Shown piece after piece: positions 1 to 5,643 of a DNA stretch of 24,210 bases. The stretch is from IMG/VR virus record IMGVR_UViG_3300030104_005545, positions 1-24,210 of that record. The stretch is one strand, 5' to 3'. Origin of the DNA: a virus. The translations under genes and the position numbers were made by a program. The notes beneath the pieces were generated by a model. The model searched no databases, had not been told where the DNA came from, and saw only the letters and a program-made list of their open reading frames with translations. Positions within the stretch are counted from its first letter, which is position 1. The number at the start of each line of letters is the position of its first letter.

Positions 1-45
1 AATAGTTTATAATATGGGGTGGCGGGGCGGGATAAAATAAATATT

Positions 46-61
46 TGTTTCACGTGGAACA
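46..61. promoter_or_regulatory. parS: parS-like centromere site (ParB-binding palindrome)
   Basis: The 16 bases TGTTTCACGTGGAACA are the exact reverse complement of the Bacillus subtilis-type parS (TGTTCCACGTGAAACA) and differ by one base from the perfect palindrome TGTTTCACGTGAAACA found in many bacteria. In bacteria this sequence is bound by the CTPase clamp ParB during chromosome or plasmid segregation. Here it lies 9 bases upstream of the -35 box of the first early promoter. The match is seen directly. That it is bound by a host or phage ParB is inference, because no ParA or ParB gene is in the window. Confidence 0.65.
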
Positions 62-70
62 AATTAACCG

Positions 71-99
71 TTGACAGCTGTGCTTTATTATGCTATAAT
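71..99 (+). promoter_or_regulatory. sigma70-type early promoter P1
   Basis: TTGACA (71-76), a 17-base spacer and TATAAT (94-99), with an upstream TGC (91-93) forming an extended -10. Both hexamers are perfect consensus. A short inverted repeat ATTAT-GCT-ATAAT overlaps the -10, a weaker form of the palindrome at the two later promoters. It would drive the gene at 133 through a purine-rich AGAGAAAGAGAAAGC leader. Confidence 0.85.
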
Positions 100-132
100 T
101 AATTAAATTAAACAAAGAGAAAGAGAAAGCAA

Positions 133-426
133 ATGAAACAAACACTAACTGAATTTGAATTTTGTAATCAATTTAAAAAAATAAGACCAGACAATTTTTC
201 ATATGAGGGATTGACTGCATTGTTCGCATACTTCGAACAATGGGAAGCGGACACCGGTCAAGAGATGGACTTTGATCCAATAGCTTTTTGCTGTGAATGG
301 GCAGAGTATAAAGACATGGAAGAATTAAACGAGGACTATAATGCCGACTATGATTTTGAATCATTGTGTGGTGACACTCAAGTCATAGCAATGAGCAATG
401 GCGGTATTATAGTACAAAAATTTTAA
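133..426 (+). CDS. small acidic early protein, conserved phage family of unknown function
   Basis: 97 residues, soluble and acidic, without signal peptide or membrane segment. The start follows the leader GAGAAAGCAAATG, which is repeated with small changes at three neighbouring genes. The pattern NFSYEGLxALFxYFEQxExDTG, then FDPIAFCCEW, and a C-terminal end in IVQKF resembles, from memory, a small protein family found in many phages and some bacteria with no known function. Its own strong promoter and position far from the virion genes suggest an early, host-directed or regulatory role, which is inference. A rho-independent-like hairpin follows the stop. Confidence 0.85.
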   Translation: MKQTLTEFEFCNQFKKIRPDNFSYEGLTALFAYFEQWEADTGQEMDFDPIAFCCEWAEYKDMEELNEDYNADYDFESLCGDTQVIAMSNGGIIVQKF

Positions 427-432
427 CATATT

Positions 433-468
433 CCCGGCGCTTTTATTTGCTTTAGCGCCGGGCTTTCT
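433..468 (+). terminator. probable intrinsic terminator after the first early gene
   Basis: A perfect 9-bp stem CCCGGCGCT (433-441) pairs with AGCGCCGGG (454-462) around a 12-base loop and is followed by CTTTCTC, a weak U tract. It begins 7 bases after the stop of the gene ending at 426. A second hairpin, CCTGGG (474-479) with CCCAGG (490-495), follows at once. Confidence 0.65.
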
Positions 469-508
469 CGCGTCCTGGGTTGTTTAGTTCCCAGGGCGTA
501 GAAAAAGC

Positions 509-546
509 TTGACTGTTGCAAAAATGCAACGGCTCGCTGCGCTCGC
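509..546 (+). repeat. double-palindrome element, copy 1
   Basis: TTGACT (509-514) is followed directly by the 16-base inverted repeat GTTGCAAAAATGCAAC (515-530) and then by GGCTCGCTGCG (531-541) inside GCTCGC repeats. The same arrangement recurs at 1687-1726. The two 16-base palindromes differ at four positions, two of which form a compensating pair (T-A here, G-C there). TTGACT looks like a -35 box, but no -10 is present at the right distance. Function unknown. Confidence 0.55.
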
Positions 547-585
547 TAGTTAGCGCCAGCTCGCTCGCTGCCGCTCGCTCGCTCG
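531..585. repeat. GC-rich GCTCGC repeat tract
   Basis: The motif GCTCGC or a close variant occurs many times here, against an otherwise AT-rich background. Small hairpins are present, for example CGCTA (544-548) with TAGCG (551-555). A 16-mer inside it (564-579, CTCGCTGCCGCTCGCT) occurs again exactly at 931-946 inside a duplicated gene end. After the tract come long T and A runs (590-620). The 427-705 interval has no credible gene and holds only these hairpins, this tract and the promoter at 648. Confidence 0.6.
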
Positions 586-647
586 TTTATTATTTTTTTT
601 TAAAAAAAAATTAAAAAAATTTATTCACAAATTAATTTATTTTATTA

Positions 648-676
648 TAGACAACAATCCCATAATATGCTATAAT
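648..676 (+). promoter_or_regulatory. sigma70-type early promoter P2
   Basis: TAGACA (648-653, one mismatch to consensus), a 17-base spacer and TATAAT (671-676) preceded by TGC, an extended -10. The leader AACTAAACAAGGAGAAAGC before the gene at 706 is the same as that of the gene at 1043. Confidence 0.75.
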
Positions 677-705
677 GATTCTCAACTAAACAAGGAGAAA
701 GCAAA

Positions 706-957
706 ATGAATCAAGAACAAAAAATAATAGAAGCAGCTCTAGAAGAATTTCAAATAAAAGATGTGAGAGCAGAGACAGTGTGCCAGGCTATGAAATGTAT
801 TTTTCTAGTGTGTTGTACTCGCGATGATAAAAACTTAAGTAAGATGGCAACGAGCGACCTCGGTCTTTCGCTATTAAAACTTGCTCAATTTTATGGTGAG
901 TCTGGAGAAACTAATCGAAGAGATTTTATTCTCGCTGCCGCTCGCTGGAGAAACTAA
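706..957 (+). CDS. small early protein of unknown function with a rewritten C-terminus
   Basis: 83 residues, mostly alpha-helical in composition, with Cys26, Cys36 and Cys37; family not recognised. The start is fixed by AAGGAGAAAGCAAAATG. The 3' end carries a 43-bp tandem duplication (902-930 and 945-973, separated by a 14-base GC-rich filler). Because 43 is not a multiple of three, the protein now ends DFILAAARWRN. Without the insertion the frame would read DFINY and stop at the TGA that overlaps the -35 box of the next promoter. The shorter end is probably ancestral. Own promoter at 648; probably early and host-directed, by context only. Confidence 0.75.
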   Translation: MNQEQKIIEAALEEFQIKDVRAETVCQAMKCIFLVCCTRDDKNLSKMATSDLGLSLLKLAQFYGESGETNRRDFILAAARWRN

Positions 958-973
958 TCGAAGAGATTTTATT
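902..973 (+). repeat. 43-bp tandem duplication with GC-rich filler
   Basis: The 29 bases at 902-930 are repeated exactly at 945-973. The 14 bases between them (931-944), plus the next two bases, match 564-579 exactly. This looks like a recent insertion-duplication using the GCTCGC repeat, and it changes the reading frame at the end of the gene that starts at 706. Confidence 0.85.
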
Positions 974-978
974 AACTA

Positions 979-1012
979 TTGACAGTTGTCCCACATTATG
1001 CTATAATGTGGG
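979..1012 (+). promoter_or_regulatory. sigma70-type early promoter P3 with palindromic operator
   Basis: TTGACA (979-984), 17-base spacer, TATAAT (1002-1007) with TGC extended -10. A perfect inverted repeat, CCCACATTAT (990-999) and ATAATGTGGG (1003-1012), covers the spacer, the -10 and the bases just upstream of the expected start of transcription. GTTG and CAAC lie just outside the arms. The 44 bases 977-1020 are identical to 1366-1409. A repressor or activator site is the natural reading of the palindrome, but no regulator gene is visible. Confidence 0.85.
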
Positions 1013-1042
1013 CAACTTAAAACTAAACAAGGAGAAAGCAAA

Positions 1043-1360
1043 ATGACACACGATTATAGAAAACGATTAGAACCGCAAGACTCACAAAAAACTGTGCACG
1101 TTGGTACAAGTGACACCAGCGGAGACGTTAAGGTAGCGGACTTACAACTTAGCCTAATGTATCGCGCATTGCTGGCGCATCCAAGGAAGTTAACGCGCAC
1201 ACAGCCGCCGGCCCTGGCATGGTGGAAACAGGTCTTTGGACTGAAGGGCAACAAAGAAAAAATAAAAGCCGAAGCTAAAAAGATATGGCTGGCAAGACTA
1301 GGCCCACAGGACGACGGCTACAAAGACCGAGTGTTAAAAGTTACAACCTCCGGTGAGTAA
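1043..1360 (+). CDS. small basic early protein of unknown function
   Basis: 105 residues, rich in Lys and Arg, with no signal peptide or membrane segment; family not recognised. The start is set by AAGGAGAAAGCAAAATG, shared with the gene at 706. The middle (about residues 38-70) has RALLAHPRKLTRTQPPALAWWKQVFGLKGNK, followed by a KAEAKKIWLARLG helix, so a nucleic-acid-binding or packaging role is possible but unsupported. It has its own promoter with a -10 palindrome (979-1012), and an identical promoter starts right after its stop. The window has no recognisable small terminase, and this gene is one weak candidate for it on position only. Confidence 0.7.
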   Translation: MTHDYRKRLEPQDSQKTVHVGTSDTSGDVKVADLQLSLMYRALLAHPRKLTRTQPPALAWWKQVFGLKGNKEKIKAEAKKIWLARLGPQDDGYKDRVLKVTTSGE

Positions 1361-1367
1361 TTAAGTA

Positions 1368-1401
1368 TTGACAGTTGTCCCACATTATGCTATAATGTGG
1401 G
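1368..1401 (+). promoter_or_regulatory. sigma70-type early promoter P4 with palindromic operator
   Basis: TTGACA (1368-1373), 17-base spacer, TATAAT (1391-1396), TGC extended -10. The perfect inverted repeat 1379-1388 / 1392-1401 is identical to that at 990-1012. The 44-base block 1366-1409 is an exact copy of 977-1020, but the leader after it differs (ACAGGAGAAAAAGC). Confidence 0.85.
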
Positions 1402-1424
1402 CAACTTAACAGGAGAAAAAGCAA

Positions 1425-1679
1425 ATGAAAGATCAAATGGACGACTTAATGAAACTAGCAGAATCGTGTGTTGCAGCAGCAACTCCAGAGACACTGGAGC
1501 CCGAGAAGATACAGTTGGCAGACCTAACACAGCACAACATAAAACTGTTGGAGATGGTAGCGAAACGCGACAACAAGATTGCGGAGCAGAAAGGCCAAAT
1601 AGATTTCTTGCGCGTGGATCGAGATCAGTGGCGCTCGAAGTACGAACACGCGTTGGCTATCAACGTCATCAAAGAATAA
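1425..1679 (+). CDS. small coiled-coil early protein of unknown function
   Basis: 84 residues. The start follows AGGAGAAAAAGCAAATG. The C-terminal half (about residues 35-75) is a charged heptad-like helix with LLEMVAKRDNKIAEQKGQIDFL, so a dimeric coiled coil is likely. The N-terminus is acidic and methionine-rich (MKDQMDDLMKL). The family is not recognised. It is the last of the four separately promoted early genes and is followed 7 bases later by a double-palindrome element that includes a strong intrinsic terminator. Confidence 0.75.
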   Translation: MKDQMDDLMKLAESCVAAATPETLEPEKIQLADLTQHNIKLLEMVAKRDNKIAEQKGQIDFLRVDRDQWRSKYEHALAINVIKE

Positions 1680-1686
1680 TTAATTC

Positions 1687-1737
1687 TTGACTGTGGCATA
1701 AATACCACGGCCCCCTGCGGGGGGCCAAAAATTTTTT
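1687..1737 (+). terminator. double-palindrome element, copy 2, with strong intrinsic terminator
   Basis: TTGACT (1687-1692), the 16-base imperfect palindrome GTGGCATAAATACCAC (1693-1708), then GGCCCCC (1709-1715) pairing with GGGGGCC (1720-1726) around TGCG, then AAAAATTTTTT. The GC stem plus T run is a textbook rho-independent terminator, and the A run on the other side could make it bidirectional. The layout matches the element at 509-546. Confidence 0.8.
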
Positions 1738-1756
1738 ATCTTTTTATATTTTTTTC

Positions 1757-1799
1757 TTGACACAACATATAGTGTTGCGAGCACGCTCGCATACTATAT
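1757..1799. repeat. nested palindromes, possible third copy of the double-palindrome element
   Basis: TTGACA (1757-1762) is followed by CAACA-TATAG-TGTTG (1763-1777) and by GCGAGC-AC-GCTCGC (1777-1790). The inner hairpin is also framed by ATATAGT (1767-1773) and ACTATAT (1793-1799), so a longer bulged hairpin over 1767-1799 competes with the small ones. No -10 box is at a usable distance from TTGACA. Confidence 0.55.
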
Positions 1800-1866
1800 C
1801 TAGGGGGCTCGCTTCGCTCGCCCCTTGCGCGTAGTCGCGCGGCGGCTGCGCCGCCGCGCTCCTAGA
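1799..1866. other. GC-rich branched inverted-repeat structure upstream of terminase
   Basis: TCTAGG (1799-1804) pairs with CCTAGA (1861-1866) and encloses a GGGGC/GCCCC hairpin (1804-1824) and a perfect 10-bp stem GCGCGGCGGC (1837-1846) with GCCGCCGCGC (1850-1859) on a TGC loop. A further small palindrome ACAGG-GTA-CCTGT follows (1866-1878). The interval 1680-1981 has no credible gene. It could be a replication origin, a packaging start, a regulatory RNA or terminators; the sequence does not decide. Confidence 0.5.
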
Positions 1867-1914
1867 CAGGGTACCTGTAACTATTTGCAAAATACATTGT
1901 GTTGTTGTAGAGTG

Positions 1915-1944
1915 TTGACACCCCCTTTTTTAGCGAGGTACTTT
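1915..1944 (+). promoter_or_regulatory. possible promoter upstream of the terminase gene
   Basis: A perfect TTGACA (1915-1920) is followed after 18 bases by TACTTT (1939-1944), a poor -10. AT-rich sequence (1945-1975) leads to the terminase start. Weak evidence. Confidence 0.3.
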
Positions 1945-1981
1945 ATATGTGTGTATATATATAATAATCTAGTCATAGAAT

Positions 1982-3460
1982 ATGAAGATAAAAGATTTCA
2001 AAGACCAAATAGGCGAATTAAATATAGAAGAGCAGAAAGAACTAAGTTTACTTTTAGAGCGTCAAGAAAAAGCAAAGAGGACCCAAAAAGCTCAAGAAAA
2101 ATTCTTGGACTTCGTAAAATTTATGTGGCCACATTTTATTGAAGGGACCCATCATAGAATCATAGCCGAAAAATTTGATAGAATAGCAAATGGCACTTTG
2201 AAACGTTTGATTGTCAACATGCCACCCAGACATACAAAATCAGAATTTGCATCATTCATGTTACCCGCGTTTATCATGGGCCGTAATCCGATGACCAAGA
2301 TCATTCAAACATCACACACCGCAGAGTTATCGCAGAGGTTTGGTCGTAAAACAAAACAGATGATTGACGGAACAGATTTCAAACAACTCTTTCCACAAAC
2401 AATGCTACAATCAGATTCTAAAGCTGCCGGTCGTTGGGACACAAGTGCAGGTGGTGAATACTTCGCTGCCGGTGTCGGTGGTGCGATTACCGGTCGTGGT
2501 GCAGATTTGTTAATTATCGATGATCCACATTCAGAGCAAGACGCCCTAAGTGAAACGGCCATGGAAGGTGCGTACGAATGGTATACATCTGGTCCTCGTC
2601 AACGTTTACAGCCCGGAGGTGCAATCGTTCTTGTTATGACACGTTGGTCAACGATCGATCTGACAGGACAGTTACTACAAGCACAAGTTGAACCCAAAGC
2701 TGATCAGTGGGAAGTTGTAGAGTTCCCGGCAATCATGGACAGCGGTAAACCGACATGGCCTGAGTATTGGAAGATCGAAGAACTTGAATCAGTAAAGGCA
2801 TCACTTGCTATTTCAAAATGGAACGCACAATGGATGCAGAAGCCAACATCAGAAGAAGGTGCAATATTAAAACGTGAATGGTGGCAGCCATGGAAACACA
2901 AAGACAAACCAAACTTACACTACATCATACAAAGTTATGACACGGCGTTTAGTAAAAAAGAAACTGCCGACTATTCTGCAATTACTACCTGGGGTGTGTT
3001 CTCACCTGACGACGCAAGACCGGCTTTAATTTTACTTGATGCGCAGCGTGGTCGATGGGACTTCCCTGAACTCAAAGAAATAGCGTCAGAAGAATATAAT
3101 TACTGGGAACCTGAGATGGTTCTCATTGAAGCCAAAGCGAGCGGTATGCCGTTGTCCGATGAACTTCGTCGAATAGGAATACCCGTAACCAATTATACAC
3201 CATCCAGGGGTAACGATAAACGGACAAGGGTCAATTCAATTGCACCGATGTTTGAATCAGGCATGGTCTATTATCCAGAAAACAGAACTTTTGCAGAAGA
3301 AGTTATTGAAGAATGCGCCGCTTTCCCGTATGGTGAGAATGATGACTATGTCGATACGGTCACCCAAGCGTTGATGCGTTTTAGACAGTCAGGATTAATT
3401 CAACTACGGATGGACTACGAGCCAGAACCCGTAGATAATACAAGGAGAGTATTTTACTAA
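1982..3460 (+). CDS. terL: large terminase subunit (ATPase-nuclease DNA packaging motor)
   Basis: 492 residues, a normal length for TerL. It pumps DNA into the prohead through the portal using ATP and cuts the concatemer. An N-terminal helical stretch (1-45) precedes the ATPase. Walker A variant MPPRHTKSE lies at residues 80-88 and Walker B LLIIDD at 176-181. The RuvC/RNase H-like nuclease domain shows SYDTAF (catalytic Asp320), VLIEAKASG (Glu383) and GENDDYVDTV (Asp455/Asp458). The ATG has no clear Shine-Dalgarno sequence, and the upstream stretch is non-coding. The next gene starts on the last base of the stop codon. No neighbouring small terminase is recognisable. Confidence 0.96.
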   Translation: MKIKDFKDQIGELNIEEQKELSLLLERQEKAKRTQKAQEKFLDFVKFMWPHFIEGTHHRIIAEKFDRIANGTLKRLIVNMPPRHTKSEFASFMLPAFIMGRNPMTKIIQTSHTAELSQRFGRKTKQMIDGTDFKQLFPQTMLQSDSKAAGRWDTSAGGEYFAAGVGGAITGRGADLLIIDDPHSEQDALSETAMEGAYEWYTSGPRQRLQPGGAIVLVMTRWSTIDLTGQLLQAQVEPKADQWEVVEFPAIMDSGKPTWPEYWKIEELESVKASLAISKWNAQWMQKPTSEEGAILKREWWQPWKHKDKPNLHYIIQSYDTAFSKKETADYSAITTWGVFSPDDARPALILLDAQRGRWDFPELKEIASEEYNYWEPEMVLIEAKASGMPLSDELRRIGIPVTNYTPSRGNDKRTRVNSIAPMFESGMVYYPENRTFAEEVIEECAAFPYGENDDYVDTVTQALMRFRQSGLIQLRMDYEPEPVDNTRRVFY

Positions 3461-3684
3461 TGAGTGGTGATAGACCTTTAAAGTTTGAAGACTTCACAAA
3501 CGTGGGAACAAGTTGGAGTCAAACCAATACGATTGGATATCAATTGCCGGGTAATGATAATATATTTGTTCTTAGTGATGTCATACAAATGATTAGGGAC
3601 TCCGGTGGACTTTTTGGTGGTAAAGCAGATGGGGGTTTGATTGGATATTTTGATGGTGGAATTGTTTCGTTGTTAAGGAGGTAG
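3460..3684 (+). CDS. small hypothetical protein with ADGG-type motif
   Basis: 74 residues of unknown function. The ATG overlaps the terminase stop (TAATG), so translational coupling is likely. Residues 56-67, ADGGLIGYFDGG, belong to a glycine-rich short motif that recurs in other proteins of this window (genes at 4341, 4622 and 8910). It sits between terminase and a conserved unknown, in the packaging/head block. The motif recurs, from memory, in many marine phage proteins, but no function is established. Confidence 0.75.
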   Translation: MSGDRPLKFEDFTNVGTSWSQTNTIGYQLPGNDNIFVLSDVIQMIRDSGGLFGGKADGGLIGYFDGGIVSLLRR

Positions 3685-3685
3685 T

Positions 3686-4324
3686 ATGTCATTTTTAGTA
3701 GCAAACGTTCCACCAATAAAAGTTCATGTCAAAAAACAATATCTCTATGATTTACAAAAAGGTCATGGCGAGTTTACTGAAGGTGTGTGGGTCACATGCA
3801 AATCAATACAAGGTAGAGCGTTGTACTTTGAAACCTACTTGCCAGAGTACGGTGCACTTTATGATAAACTTCCGATTTCCGCTTTTGTAGCTGAACCTAC
3901 AGAATTAGATTTACCACTTGAAGAATTAGAATTGTGGGATGCATTTGATTATGGTTTGACTGTGATCGAGAAAGCAGCAATATCTGGTTGCAAAACAAAA
4001 TACTTATCGCCTTCTAAGAAGTGGCATACAGGGGAATATCTGTTTACCATTGACAACTGTCATCAGGACAAAAATATATTAAACACTGGCTATGCTGAAA
4101 TACCAGAGGAACATAAGTCGTTTAACATTTTGTTATTGGACAACGAACACTTTGCAGCACAGCCTAACAATCGTTGCTTGTTCTATGATAAATCGCTAAG
4201 TCCTTCAGAACTAAAGACTCCTGACTTTAAGGTATCCACTATTGAATACAATGTAGAGACCGAAAGCAAGTGGACAGCGGGCGATGACGATAATTATTTT
4301 TACGGCTTGAAAGAACAGAAATAA
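3686..4324 (+). CDS. conserved hypothetical protein downstream of terminase
   Basis: 212 residues, no signal or membrane segments, balanced composition with many aromatic residues. The start follows a strong Shine-Dalgarno (AAGGAGGTAGTATG) at 3686, which suggests high translation. The composition suggests a mixed alpha/beta soluble protein. The C-terminal third (about 148-212) includes LLLDNEHFAAQPNNRCLFYD and an acidic DDDNYFYG end. I do not recognise a functional domain. Position next to terL argues for a packaging or virion-associated role, as inference only. Confidence 0.8.
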   Translation: MSFLVANVPPIKVHVKKQYLYDLQKGHGEFTEGVWVTCKSIQGRALYFETYLPEYGALYDKLPISAFVAEPTELDLPLEELELWDAFDYGLTVIEKAAISGCKTKYLSPSKKWHTGEYLFTIDNCHQDKNILNTGYAEIPEEHKSFNILLLDNEHFAAQPNNRCLFYDKSLSPSELKTPDFKVSTIEYNVETESKWTAGDDDNYFYGLKEQK

Positions 4325-4340
4325 TCGATTATTATATTCG

Positions 4341-4622
4341 ATGATTAACCGTTCACAATTAGGGAGTACAACAAATATGAGTTCATTTTATGAAAGCAAT
4401 TTATATCCAAACAAAAAAAAATTAGAGGAAAAAAAGAAAAATAGAAAACCTGGTAGACAAGCAGATGCAAAAAAGACAGGAGGACGTGTTGGGTATAAAA
4501 AAGGTAAATTAGTTGGTGGTCAAAATAAATTAGATGCCAACAAAGACGGTAAAATATCTAAAGCAGATTTCGCTCTTTTGAAAAAAAAGAAGAAGAAAAA
4601 GAAAACTAAGAAGAGCAAGTAA
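4341..4622 (+). CDS. Lys-rich protein with EF-hand-like loop and poly-Lys tail
   Basis: 93 residues, extremely basic. From residue 24 it is rich in Lys, with a TGGRVGYKKG motif at 46-55 and a C-terminal run KKKKKKKKTKKSK. Residues 65-76 read DANKDGKISKAD, which fits the EF-hand calcium loop pattern DxNxDGxISxxD, followed by Phe77. The flanking helices are short, and pairing with a second EF hand is not visible. An alternative start at 4377 has a better Shine-Dalgarno (AGGGAG). The MINRSQ beginning at 4341 resembles the capsid protein N-terminus (MAINRSQ), which favours 4341 weakly. First of six tandem basic genes; nucleic-acid binding is a reasonable guess. Confidence 0.75.
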   Translation: MINRSQLGSTTNMSSFYESNLYPNKKKLEEKKKNRKPGRQADAKKTGGRVGYKKGKLVGGQNKLDANKDGKISKADFALLKKKKKKKKTKKSK

Positions 4623-4864
4623 TGGGAAAACTTTGTCCAAAAGGTAAAGCAGCAGCAAAGCGTAAGTTTAAGGTCTATCCTTCAGCGTACGCTAATATGT
4701 ATGCGTCCGGTGTGTGTTCAGGAAAAATTACTCCAGGCGGTAAGAAAAATAAAAAAGCTGACGGGGGAAGAGTTGGTTTAAAGAATGGTGGATCACCAGG
4801 TAAGATTGCTAAAGGTTGTGGTGCAATCATGAGCAATCGACGTAAAGTAACCAAGTATGTCTGA
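4622..4864 (+). CDS. small basic Cys-containing protein of marine phage type
   Basis: 80 residues, very basic, starting on the last base of the preceding stop codon. The N-terminus CPKGKAAAKRKFKVYPSAYA (5-24) followed by SGVCSGK is a pattern I recall from small proteins of marine phages and large algal viruses; its function is unknown. Residues 46-57, ADGGRVGLKNGG, carry the recurrent glycine motif. The C-terminal GCGAIMSNRRKVTKYV is another pattern that seems conserved among such phages. It is followed with a TGATG overlap by another basic gene. A role in DNA condensation or head interior is inference. Confidence 0.75.
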   Translation: MGKLCPKGKAAAKRKFKVYPSAYANMYASGVCSGKITPGGKKNKKADGGRVGLKNGGSPGKIAKGCGAIMSNRRKVTKYV

Positions 4865-5169
4865 TGGCGAAAAAAGGTTTAAGAGCATGGGTCAAAGAGA
4901 AATGGGTGGACATTGGAGCACCCAAGAAGGATGGCAAATACCAGCCATGCGGGAGAAGCAAGGGATCAAAGAGGAAATATCCAAAATGCGTCCCACTTGC
5001 AAAAGCCACACGGATGACAAAGTCGCAAAAGGCGAGTGCTGTCAGACGAAAACGAGCTGCAGGTAATCCAGGAGGCAAACCAACGAATGTAGCTACGTTT
5101 GCAAAACGTAAAAAAGCTGCAAACGGAGGATCAATGAGTAATTACAGAAAACATTTACGAAAACCGTGA
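4864..5169 (+). CDS. small basic conserved protein (KEKWVDI family)
   Basis: 101 residues, strongly basic. The N-terminal half reads GLRAWVKEKWVDIGAP (5-20) and, with CGRSKGSKRKYPKCVP (29-44), gives a Cys29/Cys42 pair. It continues with a MTKSQKASAVRRKRA helix (51-65). From memory the same pattern occurs in marine phages and giant algal viruses, and sometimes as a domain in larger proteins, without assigned function. The end, AANGGSMSNYRKHLRK, echoes the glycine motif of neighbours. The start overlaps the upstream stop. The overlapping frame starting at 4857 was rejected. Confidence 0.78.
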   Translation: MAKKGLRAWVKEKWVDIGAPKKDGKYQPCGRSKGSKRKYPKCVPLAKATRMTKSQKASAVRRKRAAGNPGGKPTNVATFAKRKKAANGGSMSNYRKHLRKP

Positions 5170-5249
5170 AACCAACAAAGATAGGAAACGAATGGATAAC
5201 ATCCACTTATAAAAACTTTCCTATAAGTAGATTGCAAACAGGAGAATAC

Positions 5250-5384
5250 ATGAAAAATAAAGTTAAAAAAATAAAAAAAGTTGTAAAAGGTTTAGAAAAA
5301 GCATCTAAAACTCATGCTGTTCAAGCCAAAACTTTAAAAAAAGTGATTAGTAATGGCAAAAGATCCAGTAAAAGGAACGGGTAA
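5250..5384 (+). CDS. very small Lys-rich helical protein
   Basis: 44 residues, about one third Lys or Arg, with a helical KKIKKVVKGLEKASKTHA stretch (5-22). The ATG at 5250 is chosen because AGGAG lies 6 bases upstream. A GTG at 5166 would add 28 residues and overlap the previous stop; this longer form cannot be excluded, since no other gene fills 5170-5249. The 3' end overlaps the next gene by 32 bases in another frame. Function unknown; part of the basic gene series. Confidence 0.6.
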   Translation: MKNKVKKIKKVVKGLEKASKTHAVQAKTLKKVISNGKRSSKRNG

Positions 5385-5643
5385 AAAGCCAAAAGGGTCA
5401 GGGAGGAGACTTTATACCGATGAAAATCCGAAGGACACTGTACGTATTGCGTTCGCGACTCCGCAAGATGCCCGGAAGACTGTGGCGAAGGTCAAAAAGG
5501 TATCTAAACCGTTTGCGCGCAAAATTCAAATCTTAACAGTTGGCGAACAACGTGCTAAAGTAATGGGCAAATCAGAAGTTGTGCGTATATTTAAACAAGG
5601 AAAAGAAGCTATAAGGAAGAAACATGGCAAGAAAACCAGATAA
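5353..5643 (+). CDS. small basic conserved protein (GTGKKPKGSGRRLYTDENP family)
   Basis: 96 residues, very basic. Residues 8-26 carry the motif GTGKKPKGSGRRLYTDENP, followed by KDTVRIAFATPQDARKTVAKV and a Lys-rich C-terminal helix. I recall this N-terminal motif as shared by marine phages and algal giant viruses; its function is unknown to me. It overlaps the preceding and following genes by 32 and 20 bases. No strong Shine-Dalgarno precedes it, so translation may be coupled to its neighbour. DNA or RNA binding is suggested only by charge. Confidence 0.75.
   Translation: MAKDPVKGTGKKPKGSGRRLYTDENPKDTVRIAFATPQDARKTVAKVKKVSKPFARKIQILTVGEQRAKVMGKSEVVRIFKQGKEAIRKKHGKKTR

Noticed and set aside
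8-13. TATAAT at the left edge as a promoter -10
   Set aside because: The -35 would lie outside the window, and no gene starts just after it.
531-585. CRISPR array in the GCTCGC tract
   Set aside because: The repeats are short, adjacent and irregular; there are no spacers of even length.
1397-1690. 97-residue frame overlapping the gene at 1425
   Set aside because: It begins at a GTG inside the promoter palindrome before the expected transcription start; the frame at 1425 has the Shine-Dalgarno and leader.
1825-2142. 105-residue frame across the GC-rich hairpins and the terminase start
   Set aside because: It runs through the hairpins and overlaps the certain terminase N-terminus; composition is not protein-like.
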